Assembly (NCBI GenBank): GCA_036897445.1
Contig: JAYMTL010000046.1
Coordinates: 1-64,000, forward strand
Origin: Pelargonium tetragonum
Taxonomy: Eukaryota > Streptophyta > Magnoliopsida > Geraniales > Geraniaceae
DNA: 64,000 bases
Direction: 5' to 3'
The translations under genes were made by a program, and so were the position numbers. This document shows, in pieces, positions 53,584 through 62,931 of this stretch. Numbering within the stretch: position 1 is the stretch's first letter; every line of letters begins with the position of its first letter. The notes below the pieces were generated by a model that was not told the DNA's origin, did not search any database, and saw only the letters and a list, made by a program, of their open reading frames with translations.

Positions 53584-55200
53584 GACGTAAACCAAGCTTG
53601 TCCTAGAATTAAATTTAACTCAGGAAGGATCTTCCAGATATATATAATAACTGTGTGTGGTAGAGCTTACCGCTTAAGGTTATATCAAAGGAGTTTTCAG
53701 CGGATAAGTTTGTTGGCCTTTTATTCTCGAAATTCTAGAGAAGCTTTATCTAGGTTTAGGGCTTTAAATTTGTTCTATTTCCTATTAGGGGAAGAGGCCC
53801 GTTTTAAAAGATTCCCTTAAAAATCCCGGTTGTACTCTCTTTTTTGGAACACGTATACAGCATAGTCAAGGGGCCTCTAATAATAGACATTTTTTGCTTT
53901 CTATTATGAATTTTCTTCACGGAGCATATATGACAGATTCTACCCGAGCCTGTTCTGGGTCTGTCTTAAAGCGCCTAGAAGGAAAGAGAAACTCACTAGT
54001 ATCTATAGGATCTCCTAGGCTTTGTTACCCCTTTTTTATCTTTGTTACTAGGGACAGTCAGGTCTAAGTTGGCAGTATATCTTTCTTGTAAAATTCTAAA
54101 ACAATTTTCTCAAATCTCTAAATTATGTAACTAGTTTCTTAAAACGAGGAACCTATAAGCACAAAAGTAAGGATTAAAGTCTACGAAATATTAAAATTAC
54201 AGGTAATGAAATTAAGAGGTAGGCTTGTAGTAAAGTACAATTAACACTTTATTATATCTCATAAGAGACTCTTAAAAGATTTTTTTTCTAGGCTAGGGAA
54301 GAGTGAAGTAAAAAAGGGAAGAATGTGGGTCAGCTACTAAGTATAAGGGCACTCCTTATTTATTATTAGGCTCTCCTTTGTTGGTTTTTCATATGCAGGT
54401 TAGGCATTCTTTTAAATCGGAAACAGCTTTTTGAATATATTTTCTTTGAATGAAAAGCTGCTTTTTAGTTTAGTATTGTACCTGGGAAGAGGCTCCGACT
54501 AGACCCCTTTATGGATGGAAACCTGTTATTAAAGCTTTAGAGGTATAGTACTGGCACCCGTTTTTAGTAAATTAGAGAAGCCTTTTAAGAAAAGGATTTA
54601 ACTTAGTAGTGTCATAAAAACCCTTACCTTAAGATTTTTTATTAAGAAATCCAACTAGAACTAAAATTATATAGCAGAATCTTTAAGAATGAAAGAAAGG
54701 GAAGTAAAGTTTCAGAAAACCTTAAATCCAGAACACTTGAAATTGAAATGAGGGCCCTGCACTCTATTGATAGTAAAAGTCAAAAAATGACTTCCTTACA
54801 TAATAATAGAAACCAAAGAATGAAATTCCAGGAACCGGTTTAAAGCCTTGTATTAAAAATTGTTTTAGCAAGCTCGCCGAATTAACAAAGTACCTTTTTT
54901 TGAAGCAGCGCCACCTCTTGTATCTAAAACAACTAAATTGCTTTTTCTTTTATATAAAGATATAAAGGGAAACGTACTAACTATCACAAGGAGTATTCCA
55001 AAAGTTTTCAAAGGCCAAAAAGAGTATAATATCATTAGACTATACCCTGAACATTAACCAAAAGTTGTATAACACCCGGGGCTGCCCTTAGAATTAAAGT
55101 CCAGACCCAGCCTCTTTTATTACATAAACTTTTAGTACGGTACTAAATTTCGGCCTTTCCATCAAGTATAAAAGAGCCCGTTTAGCTTGCTCGTATTATA

Positions 55201-55218
55201 CTATATAGTCTATATAGT
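55201..55218. repeat. 9-base tandem duplication
   Basis: CTATATAGT occurs twice in direct succession. Confidence 0.8.
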
Positions 55219-56984
55219 TATTTTTTTTAAGCTTAGTCCTGTCTATCAAAAAACTGGCCGGAGAATCCTTCCTATTAAGCTTCTAAACGTAGGGTTATCC
55301 GAAAATGAAAGTGCCTGTGGCTTGTAACAAATATTAAATAGTTAAGACGCTCAGATTCCATTGACTTATACCTCGAAAAAAACTTCCTTTGAATTTCGCG
55401 TAAACCCTATAGTAAGGGCTTTTAAAAACACCCAGTAGAATTTCACAGTATAGGTTTTTCTCTATCCGTAAAGGCAACTAAACTCTAAAAATTGCATATA
55501 CAGATTCGGGATTAAATCTCTAGAATTCCTTAATTTGATACTTAATCTACCCAGGCATATATTATCTAAACTTCTACCCGCGGACTTTCCGTACTTTATT
55601 TACACCTGACAGACCCTAGAAACTCTATCCGACGAGGACAGAGGATAAATAACCTAGATTTTGTTAAGACCTAGCAAGAGAGATTTAAGAAATTAAAGCA
55701 TCGATGAGTACTAGCGGTCCTTGCAAGTGGTTTAATAGTTGAGAAATTTAAATGTGTTAACACAAAAGGCGGAGATACCTAAGGGAATACTCGGGTCGAA
55801 CTTGTGTACTCAGAAGAAAGATCTAATATATTCCTACTCACACAGCATGGGGTTACCCCTATTGTTATCAATATTTTACCAGCTATTAAAGCGGAATTAA
55901 GTCGTAGAAGATAGATTAGATGTAAAACCGCAAAAGAGTTTAGGTTTTTAGGAAAAGTTCACGGGAAAGAAACTTATTTGTACTAGAATTCGTTTATAGT
56001 GAGCTTCTTTTTTTGCGAGCTACGGCAGTCTGTTAGGCGTTTAAATTTTTTTTAATTACTTTGCGCAAGAATGAATATCGAGGAGCTCTGAGTTACTAAC
56101 AAGGAATTTAGAGTCCTATTACTTAAGCTTCGACTTTTTGTCACAATCTCCCGGGTATCAGAGTCTTTTTTTAAATAAACAGAAGGGTTATACTTTATGT
56201 ATTAGGTTGCTTTTCGTTAACCTTTGCACAAAAACTTCTTGCCCAGGGGTTCCTTTTCTGTCTGGTGTAGCTAAAACCTTTAAACTGGAGTTTCTAATCT
56301 GCAAAATAAAATATACTAAGAATTCTAGATTCCAGCTCTACTTAACCAAATGAGAAAAGAAACAAAGGTTAGATATTTTTGAGTACCCAAGCCTGAATCC
56401 TTTTTTATACCCTTGAAGAAGAACTCCGTAACGCAAATTCTGCTTCTTTTAAACTTTCTTTCTACAAGATGTAGGTACTTTTTTTGTTATATTAGCAACT
56501 GACGAATTTCTAAGTATTTCATAAAGGAGCCGCTTTAGGTACCTAAATTCTTTAGATTTGATCGGATGGGTTTCCCAGTACACTCCGAAACTCTAAGGTA
56601 TCTAAGGTAGAAGCGAGGGCACATTTATATAAATAAGGAGGGCTTCCAACACGAGAGCTCTTTTTCTTGTAAAATGAAAGGCACCCTTTTATGAGACCTA
56701 ACCGGGGTTACTTTATACTTGTTAGAAAACTTTAGAACCAAAATCTCTCTTGCTTGAATGAAGGATACGAAATTCCAGTTAAGTAAAGCGCTGAGACATG
56801 AAATTAATCCAAAAAAACGTCTGTACTTCGTGAGCTATAATAGCGGCTAGGGACCGCTTGAATCTTTCGGAGGTTTTAAGCTTTTTTTGATGCCTATATT
56901 CCTGCCCCTTTTGGGTTACTGTATCCGGGATCCCTCAACAAAACTACAGCCCTAGCTAAATACTATAAAATTCGAGATTCCTTT

Positions 56985-57000
56985 TATTATGGTATTATGG
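56985..57000. repeat. 8-base tandem duplication
   Basis: TATTATGG occurs twice in direct succession. Confidence 0.8.
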
Positions 57001-57410
57001 CGAGGGTCGCGTACCCGTAAACCACAAGGAACTCCCTAAGTCTCGGACTTTAGTCATTTTAAATAAACCTTGGGTTTTTCTTTTTAGCAAGTTTTTACTT
57101 ACTGAGCGCAGGGAAGACTTCGAGATTTGAATAAAAGTAAATTCTATTCCGAGCTTTATCTAAGAAGTAAAAGCGCCTTCGCAGGGGATAAAATATTCAG
57201 TCCTGGGTTATTGTATATTAGTCTTTTGCTCGAAAATCCCAAATATCTATACTAAACCTACGATTTGAGAGATCAAGAAGTTTTTTGTATTTCTACAGTC
57301 ACATTCCCTCCCTTAAAACAAGTAGGTGTTAATAAAGCTAGAACGAGTACTTGAATTTGTCTAGTTTCGACTAGCAGAGGGTGCCCTTTCGCTTGCTTGT
57401 TCAAAAACCT

Positions 57411-57509
57411 GAGTGGGGATTTGAACCAACGGCTTACGTATCTATTATAAGTTACCGGGTGTGCACTTGAAAAAGTCAGCTAGTAGATGTCTACCATCAT
57501 ACTATACTA
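57411..57509 (-). tRNA. Degenerate tRNA-like sequence
   Basis: On the minus strand the sequence contains GTTGGTTCAAATCC, which looks like a T arm, preceded by a stretch resembling a D arm (GGTAGACATC) and a long middle region as in class II tRNAs. The T stem pairs at only two of five positions, I find no matching acceptor stem, and no convincing anticodon arm. It is most likely a tRNA remnant, or a tRNA-like processing element of the kind known at the ends of some plant mitochondrial transcripts (t-elements). Chance is possible. Confidence 0.2.
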
Positions 57510-59394
57510 AAAATCACTCCCAAATTGACTGGATTTTAGATTAAGTACAAGCTGGTCAAATCGCATAGTTTAGTTAGGAAACTTCAAAATTACATTTATA
57601 TTAAGGATTAAGGAGTTGAACAAGGTATAGAAGGAGTCGGTTATGCTTTTCGAAAAGTCTCCCTTCTTGGTAGGGTAAAACTTTCATTTAAATATAGGTA
57701 AAACCTAGCCTTAAATTCTCAGATGATATAATGCTGTAAATAAACTTTGCCCTTGTCTTGGAATTATTAACTGCGTATGTTGTTACCAAAAGATTGCCCT
57801 TCTTTTTGAGAGTTAAAGGAGATAAAAGGATGAGACTAAGCTAAGGAAAGGTTATACTCTCTGTATGCTACATGTTGTGCCCTGCTTTGTAATTCGTTTT
57901 GATAGTAGAAGGCCCCCTTTGACTCTATTATATTCAATATTAAACTGCCCAGTTCCGAATACTCATTATAGAAAAGTGCTTTCGGGGTTTCGCGTTGAGG
58001 ATTTCTCGTATTGCTTTGACTGGAGGCATTCTTAGTAGAATAGGGTGGGCAAAGAAAGGGCATTCTAATTTAGACCAAAAATATACCAAACCCTTCCTGA
58101 AAATGACTCTTGTGAACCTAGACAATGGGCAATCTAAAAACTCTGAATGAATTTCTCAAGGCATATTAGTGTTAAAGCAAGTAGTACACAAAAAGCGAAA
58201 GCAGTCAATATTTTCCTAAGTTGATAACTTGTTGTGACAAACCTTTAGGCCTATCTATAACTTTCATCTAAAGACTCTGGATATATAAACCTGCTATCCT
58301 AAACTATATAGTATATCAGAAAGTAATAAGAGGAAAAATTCTTGGTAAAGGAAATCCTTATTATATACTTGAAGGAGCACTCTTACTTAACTTTGTAGAC
58401 GTAGACGGGAAATTTTTCTGTTCTAAACTAAGTAAAACTAAAACTCCGGCTTAAGCTTAATAAGTAGCCTTTACGGAAGAACTTAACTTAAATTGCTAAA
58501 GCAAAAGCCTCCTTATATATTATGATTATGCTTGCAGTTTCATTTCAAAAAGGACCCGCTAAAAAAATGAATCCACAACTATCCAGGATCACCAACTCGT
58601 TAAGAAAAGGGCCTTCTTTGGGTTATAAAATTCTCATATCACTTTAACCTATTACTGCACATGGATTCTCTAGGGGGTATTCCATTGAAATTGAAAAAGA
58701 GTGATAATAAAAAGAAAAAGGTGACTTTATTTATAAGCTAGACCCATATTTTATTAATAAGAGCTTGGATAACCTCTTAGGCTTGCTGTTTAAACTTAAA
58801 AGTTTAACGTCTACTAGAAAGAGGATGAACCTATATAATTACTTCAATATTCCTTTAATGTAGTCTAACTCATAAATGCAAGGCTGTATTTCCTGCTAAA
58901 ACAAAAAAACTACTGCAAAAAAAGATTGGGAGGATAAAAAGTAATCCTGTCAAAGTATAACTATAAAACTGATCGGGAACAAATTAGACTTTATACGGCC
59001 CATAGAAAATCCCCGGTTTAGAAATTTAGCAATTCCTAGAAGCTTTTTTTGCCAAGGTTACTTGAAAAAGACATGAAAAGGAAGTCTTCTACGCTCGTTA
59101 TGCAACAGAAACCCTTATATAAATTAATGAATGGATTTAGTAGCACCCTCCCTTGTTTTTTTTATTAAGAAGAGCCTACCATATAACATATAATTATTCC
59201 CGATACTGGTAGTTAAACTTCCCTTTTTGTACTAATAAACTATTCCTAGAGCTCCAACGCTCCCTTTTGGAGGAGCTATATGCTATATAATGAAGGCAGG
59301 TAAGAAAATTCCTTGCTTAAGGAAACCCCCTCTTATCTTTCTTTGTAATACAACTTCTCCCTTGTAATAGATATTTCAATTTATTTAGGTATTT

Positions 59395-59625
59395 TACACT
59401 TAAACTCTTACTTTCACCTACTACTCTTCTGTAGCTTCATAACCCAAATAGAGCTTGGACTCCTACTCTGTATCAGTATTTTATCTTCTTAACAGCTATA
59501 CCTATAATCTTCTTCTAACCTGTACTTCATTCCTCTTATTCAGCCTATTTTAGAGTTACTCTAGTAAGTATTTACAGTATAGTGAGGTAATAGAAATTTA
59601 ATAAGTAATAGTAGAGTTGATAAGC
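59395..59625 (+). repeat. tag/cta-rich, coding-like patch E
   Basis: Stop-poor in one plus frame (TPTLYQYFIFLTAIPIIFF, then SAYFRVTLVSIYSIV), and it shares the TGTATCAGTAT word with the patch at 5.2 kb. It is followed by a short GC-rich palindrome at 59644-59653. Interpreted as another member of a degenerate dispersed family; low confidence. Confidence 0.25.
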
Positions 59626-59643
59626 TAGTCTTCCCAACTGCAG

Positions 59644-59653
59644 CGCCGCGGCG
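59644..59653. other. GC-only palindrome CGCCGCGGCG
   Basis: Ten consecutive G/C bases forming a perfect palindrome just after patch E. It is the densest GC run noticed in the window. Confidence 0.7.
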
Positions 59654-60559
59654 GGAGTGAGGAGTCTTCTAGATAGTACATACTCACTAGCCTTTTATTG
59701 ACTTTTCTACACCTTTTTACTGGACGGGAAACCCATGACTTTACTCTAGCTTAATTCGATTTCGGGTAGGGGTACATGAGTTAAGTGGGTCCGCAAGGAA
59801 AGACTAGAGCTCTTCCCTTTAGAGCAAAGGGGTACAGTAACTTGGGAATACGGAGGTTCTAATCGCAAAACACTACGAAATAAGTCAAAATAGAGTATCT
59901 ACTAAAACCATCTATACTCAACCCTACCATATCCACTTATTAGACTTAGACGATAAAAGGGAATCCCAAGGGCTATAAAAAATTCTTTAAGGACCTCCAT
60001 CCCTCTACTTTTAAATTAGAAACAGAAGTTACATCCTTTTTCTATATTCGACTACCAGAATAAGTAAGCAACAAGGAATGGATACTCCCGAACCTTCTTA
60101 CCTTTTATTTAATATACCTGTTTTCTTATAACCAGTACTCCTTATGCTCTAGACCGATCGGATCCTCTTAGCCATACCTGATACCTTTCCTAGAAGCTGG
60201 GCTTGGAAACTTATCTTAAACTAAACAGGGAAATCCCCTAAACAACATGGAAAATACCCCGCGCTTTTACATTAATAAGAAAACCCGAGACTTCCTTTTG
60301 ACTCTCCATTCTTAAGAGTCTTTATAAAGAGAAACTTCTCTAACACGGAAATTTCTCTCGAAAATCTTTTCTTTTACAAAACCTAGTTAATAGAGAGTTT
60401 CCGTTATATTAGAGTAGTTGTTTGTAGTAATTCTTATAGTTATATATAAATCGTTTTTAGATGCTATAGTAGCTATATTACTCTCTTCGTTCTTCTCGTT
60501 AAAGAGGAAATTCTAGTATATAGAATAGTAAGTAGAAGATCCAGGACAAAGAAGCATGC
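59654..60559. other. Spacer with a tag/tat-rich tail
   Basis: No gene seen. The part from about 60370 to 60540 is again rich in ttag, gtag and ctat words (for example a ttatattagagtagttg stretch) and may belong to the same loose family as the patches at 3.9, 5.3, 14.1 and 59.5 kb. Confidence 0.4.
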
Positions 60560-61860
60560 ACAGATAATCGAGCGGGTCTAACCATAAGTCGCTGAAGGAA
60601 GCTTGTCAAAACAAAAAGAAAGTGTCAGAATTGGATTAAGAGCTCCTGTAATAATTAGATGTATGCAATGAGTAGAAATGTATTATCCCTTCTAAAATGG
60701 AAGTGGTTGCCAACCGGTCTTCCTCTGTTTCGGGAAATTAAGAACTCTATCAAAAGCGTAATGATACCAGATAAGAAAAAGAAGAAACCAATTGACTTCC
60801 ACTTAAGAATGTCTTTATTTTGAAATGAGGAATGCAAAAACCAAAAAAGGAGAATCCAGAGCCAAAACTCTACGTGAATTTGCTAATTTTCTTGAATGAG
60901 ACATTTTGTCCTTTTTTATGTATTTTTAAGTTATAAGGGACATGCCTATTTTACCTACAAGCTTTCACATTTTACAGAAATTTAAGTAATTTTCAGACAG
61001 GCTCCTTGTATAAAGTTTTCGCAGGTAATAAAAGCGGACTCCCTACTTCTAACATGTGCTACTTTGGGCTCTTTTAGAAAGTTCCGTTGAAAGAAATTCT
61101 ATCTATATAAAGCATAAATATAAGAATGCAAAATCTATCGGAATAAAAATCCCTTTAACGTAAATTAAAATCAGATCAGTAACAAAGAAGTTTCATTGTA
61201 ATGTATTCTTAAAAGCGTTCTCTCTAAAGTGAGAATTGTTAGAATCCCTTGTAGTATAAGAATTTCTGCTAGCTTACCCTAGTAAGCCTCTTCATTAATT
61301 AGAATCTAATTTGTTCTATTACTTTTGTGTTATAAAAAACCTTGCGACTCTGCAAGCCGCCCAAGAAAGTTTCTTACTAGCTTTCAAACTCAAGGGACTC
61401 TTACATAAAGAACCCTGGATTCCTTTTTGGGTCCCACTTAGAAATCTACGAAATGCAATGGTTAAAAATACAGGACTAGTCAAAACTTCGTTATAATATA
61501 GACTATGGTTTATATAATAAATGGGTTACATTTGCTACGCTTTTCTTTTATGAAGCTTCAATGCTTTGTTATAGTTAATTGGTCTAACTAAGGGTTTCTC
61601 TTAATCTTAGCCAAATATTTTATACAGATGAAACCGAGTATTGGGTCCAAGAAATACTAAAAAATGAAGGTTTGCTAGGACTTTCTAATCGAGAAAGAAA
61701 TTTTTTATAAAAAAAGAAGCCTTTCGCATTTAATTATATCCTATAGGGTGGGGTTTTCCCGGGCTCCTTAAAATATTTTATTTGAATTTTTAACGGAGTG
61801 TATTTCCAACATTGTGTAATAAACGGCGTATTCTTGTGGTATTCCTAAGACTATAAGCCT
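60560..61860. other. Spacer with one small ORF
   Basis: Apart from the 60-aa minus-strand ORF there is no supported gene. An open plus-strand frame at 61311-61496 begins with TTG and matches nothing I know. No repeats stand out. Confidence 0.5.
60655..60837 (-). CDS. Unidentified 60-aa ORF with one membrane helix
   Basis: ATG-initiated frame on the minus strand. The product starts with a polar segment (MHSSFQNKDILKWKS), then has a clear hydrophobic stretch at about residues 17-34 (IGFFFFLSGIITLLIEFL), then a basic stretch with RNRGRP, and ends in AYI. A small protein with one helix and a basic tail is common among unidentified plant mitochondrial ORFs, but its length is well within chance. 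I recognise no family. It lies about 1 kb downstream of the 61.9-62.1 kb ORF on the same strand and has no obvious shared signal with it. Confidence 0.15.
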   Translation of the reverse strand: MHSSFQNKDILKWKSIGFFFFLSGIITLLIEFLISRNRGRPVGNHFHFRRDNTFLLIAYI

Positions 61861-62088
61861 TTAAAATTCAATACAGTATATTCTCTTCTCAGTCGATTTA
61901 AAAGATCCCGATATGAGCCATGATATTTCTCCTTGTAAGGTAAATAGCATCTCAAGTAGATTTTCCAAGAAGACTAAGTTTTCTTTATTTATATACCTAT
62001 AGAGAACCTTATGAGTCCAAGATTCTCGTCGAGCTTTATCAACAGCGAAATATTTAAAGAACCTAGACCCAAGAGCAGCCCCTATCAT
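61861..62088 (-). CDS. Unidentified short ORF (75 aa) downstream of trnS
   Basis: Open frame on the tRNA strand, starting at an ATG about 360 bases downstream of trnS; the same frame can be extended to a GTG five codons earlier. The product begins MIGAALGSRFFKYF, is rich in Lys, Arg and Glu in its first half and in Leu and Phe in its second, and ends CIEF. It has no signal peptide and no convincing membrane helix. I compared it from memory with plant mitochondrial ribosomal, nad, atp, cox, ccm, sdh and matR proteins and recognise nothing. Codon use looks mixed and fairly gene-like, but 75 codons is within what chance can give. It may be a lineage-specific mitochondrial ORF, a fragment of a foreign gene, or noise. 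Confidence 0.2.
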   Translation of the reverse strand: MIGAALGSRFFKYFAVDKARRESWTHKVLYRYINKENLVFLENLLEMLFTLQGEISWLISGSFKSTEKRIYCIEF

Positions 62089-62451
62089 TTTTTGGGTTAA
62101 CACCTACGCAAACAAGATTCTATAACGAGTAAACCCGGAATGGGTAAGCGCATAAAAGCGTGTCGACCCGAAAGTTTTGAGTAAAGAGCATGCCCTAAAG
62201 CGCCCCCTTTGAAAAGGAGTAGGAAATTCTGTTTTGAAATCCCAATTAAGTTACTTGTATGACAATGCTTTTAGAATGAAGCTCAGAATGTGCTATTTCG
62301 TTTTTGTTATCTTGAAGATTTACCATGAAACTCTCTTAACTTTAATTATTTAATTATAGAGTCTAAGGTTCTACTAGAAGACTGGGTTAAATTTCAATAA
62401 AGAAAAGATACTAAAGGCAAATCGGGAGCGATTAGGTATCCCTCTTTGTTC
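62089..62451. other. Spacer between trnS and the downstream ORF
   Basis: About 360 bases of AT-rich sequence. No terminator-like hairpin, tRNA-like element or coding frame seen. Confidence 0.6.
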
Positions 62452-62536
62452 CGGGTGAAGAGAGATTCGAACTCCCGGTATTTTGCAATACTTTGGTTTT
62501 CAAGACCAACTCTATAAACCGCTCAGACATCCACCC
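62452..62536 (-). tRNA. trnS-UGA: tRNA-Ser (anticodon UGA), plant mitochondrial native type
   Basis: This 85-base class II serine tRNA gene reads UCN codons. On the minus strand it starts GGGTGGATGTCTGAGCGG. The acceptor stem GGGTGGA/TTCACCC has one G-U pair. A three-pair D stem (TCT/AGA) is followed by anticodon stem TTGGT/ACCAA, with loop CTTGAAA and anticodon TGA. The long variable arm is a perfect stem, GTATT/AATAC with loop GCAA. The T stem is GGGAG/CTCTC with loop TTCGAAT. The discriminator base is G and CCA is absent from the DNA. It resembles the native plant mitochondrial trnS(UGA), with a variable arm a couple of bases shorter than I recall. Several substitutions keep pairing, so it looks functional. 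It lies downstream of trnK and is probably cut from the same transcript. Confidence 0.95.
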
Positions 62537-62578
62537 ACCATCAACGGATTTCATTACTAACAAGAAAGAAGAATTGCT
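62537..62578. other. Spacer between trnK and trnS
   Basis: 42 bases with no further feature. The short distance and shared strand favour one primary transcript cut by RNase P and RNase Z at the tRNA ends; this is inference from how plant mitochondrial tRNAs are generally processed. Confidence 0.6.
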
Positions 62579-62652
62579 TGGGTATAGCAGGATTTGAACC
62601 CGCGGCCATTAGATTAAAAGTCCAATGCTCTACCGAACTGAGCTATACACCC
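62579..62652 (-). tRNA. trnK-UUU: tRNA-Lys (anticodon UUU), plant mitochondrial native type
   Basis: This 74-base gene supplies lysine tRNA for mitochondrial translation. Read on the minus strand it starts GGGTGTATAGCTCAGTTCGG and folds fully. The acceptor stem GGGTGTA/TATACCC has one G-U pair. The D stem is GCTC/GAGC. The anticodon stem TTGGA/TCTAA encloses loop CTTTTAA with anticodon TTT. The T stem is GCGGG/CCTGC with loop TTCAAAT. The discriminator base is A and CCA is not encoded. From memory, it differs from the usual plant mitochondrial trnK at a handful of sites, including one extra base in the D loop, and the stems stay paired. That suggests a working gene in a fast-evolving lineage. 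It lies 42 bases upstream of trnS(UGA) on the same strand, and a hairpin begins 5 bases before its 5' end. Confidence 0.95.
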
Positions 62653-62657
62653 TTGAA

Positions 62658-62676
62658 TAGGAGCTTCCCTCTCCTA
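62658..62676 (-). other. Hairpin immediately upstream of trnK
   Basis: Perfect six-pair inverted repeat (taggag/ctccta, loop cttccct) ending 5 bases before the 5' end of trnK on the transcribed strand. Its role is inferred only: it could be part of a processing or stability structure in the trnK leader, or chance. Confidence 0.5.
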
Positions 62677-62909
62677 GAAGGTAGTAGAACTTAAATGTTA
62701 TCTTTTTATGTGATTCTTTTGTCTGAAAATTCATTAAAAATTCCCCTTTGCATAACTAACAATTCTTGTAAAAACTTATAAGGATACTTCTCATTAACTA
62801 ATATTCATCTTCGACAAAAAGGTTTCTTTCTTTATAGTTGCATTTCACTTTACGAAGGATATTAAAATAGGTATCCGTAAAGGATCTGTGCCTAGCCAAC
62901 CTACAATAT

Positions 62910-62931
62910 TATATGTAAGATATATGTAAGA
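62910..62931. repeat. 11-base tandem duplication
   Basis: The unit TATATGTAAGA occurs twice with no gap or mismatch. This looks like a slippage or repair duplication and lies in AT-rich spacer upstream of the tRNA pair. Confidence 0.8.

Larger units (their letters stand above)
30001..59394. other. Gene-free AT-rich spacer, right half
   Basis: Nothing recognisable as protein, rRNA or intact tRNA. Frames of 60-85 codons (for example 44841-45095 and 53338-53595) look like chance. It holds the inverted 21-base word at 51132, several micro-duplications (33161, 42192, 48333, 55201, 56985), a palindrome at 53572 and the tRNA-like relic near 57.4 kb. Confidence 0.55.

Noticed and set aside
53338-53595. 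85-codon minus-strand frame with a hydrophobic middle
   Set aside because: Low-complexity composition, no family match, isolated in spacer.
57836-58125. Two overlapping minus-strand frames (75 and 61 codons)
   Set aside because: They overlap in different frames, so at most one could be real, and neither is recognised.
61311-61496. 61-codon plus-strand frame with gene-like codon mix
   Set aside because: Starts with TTG, opposite strand to the tRNAs, no recognised similarity.
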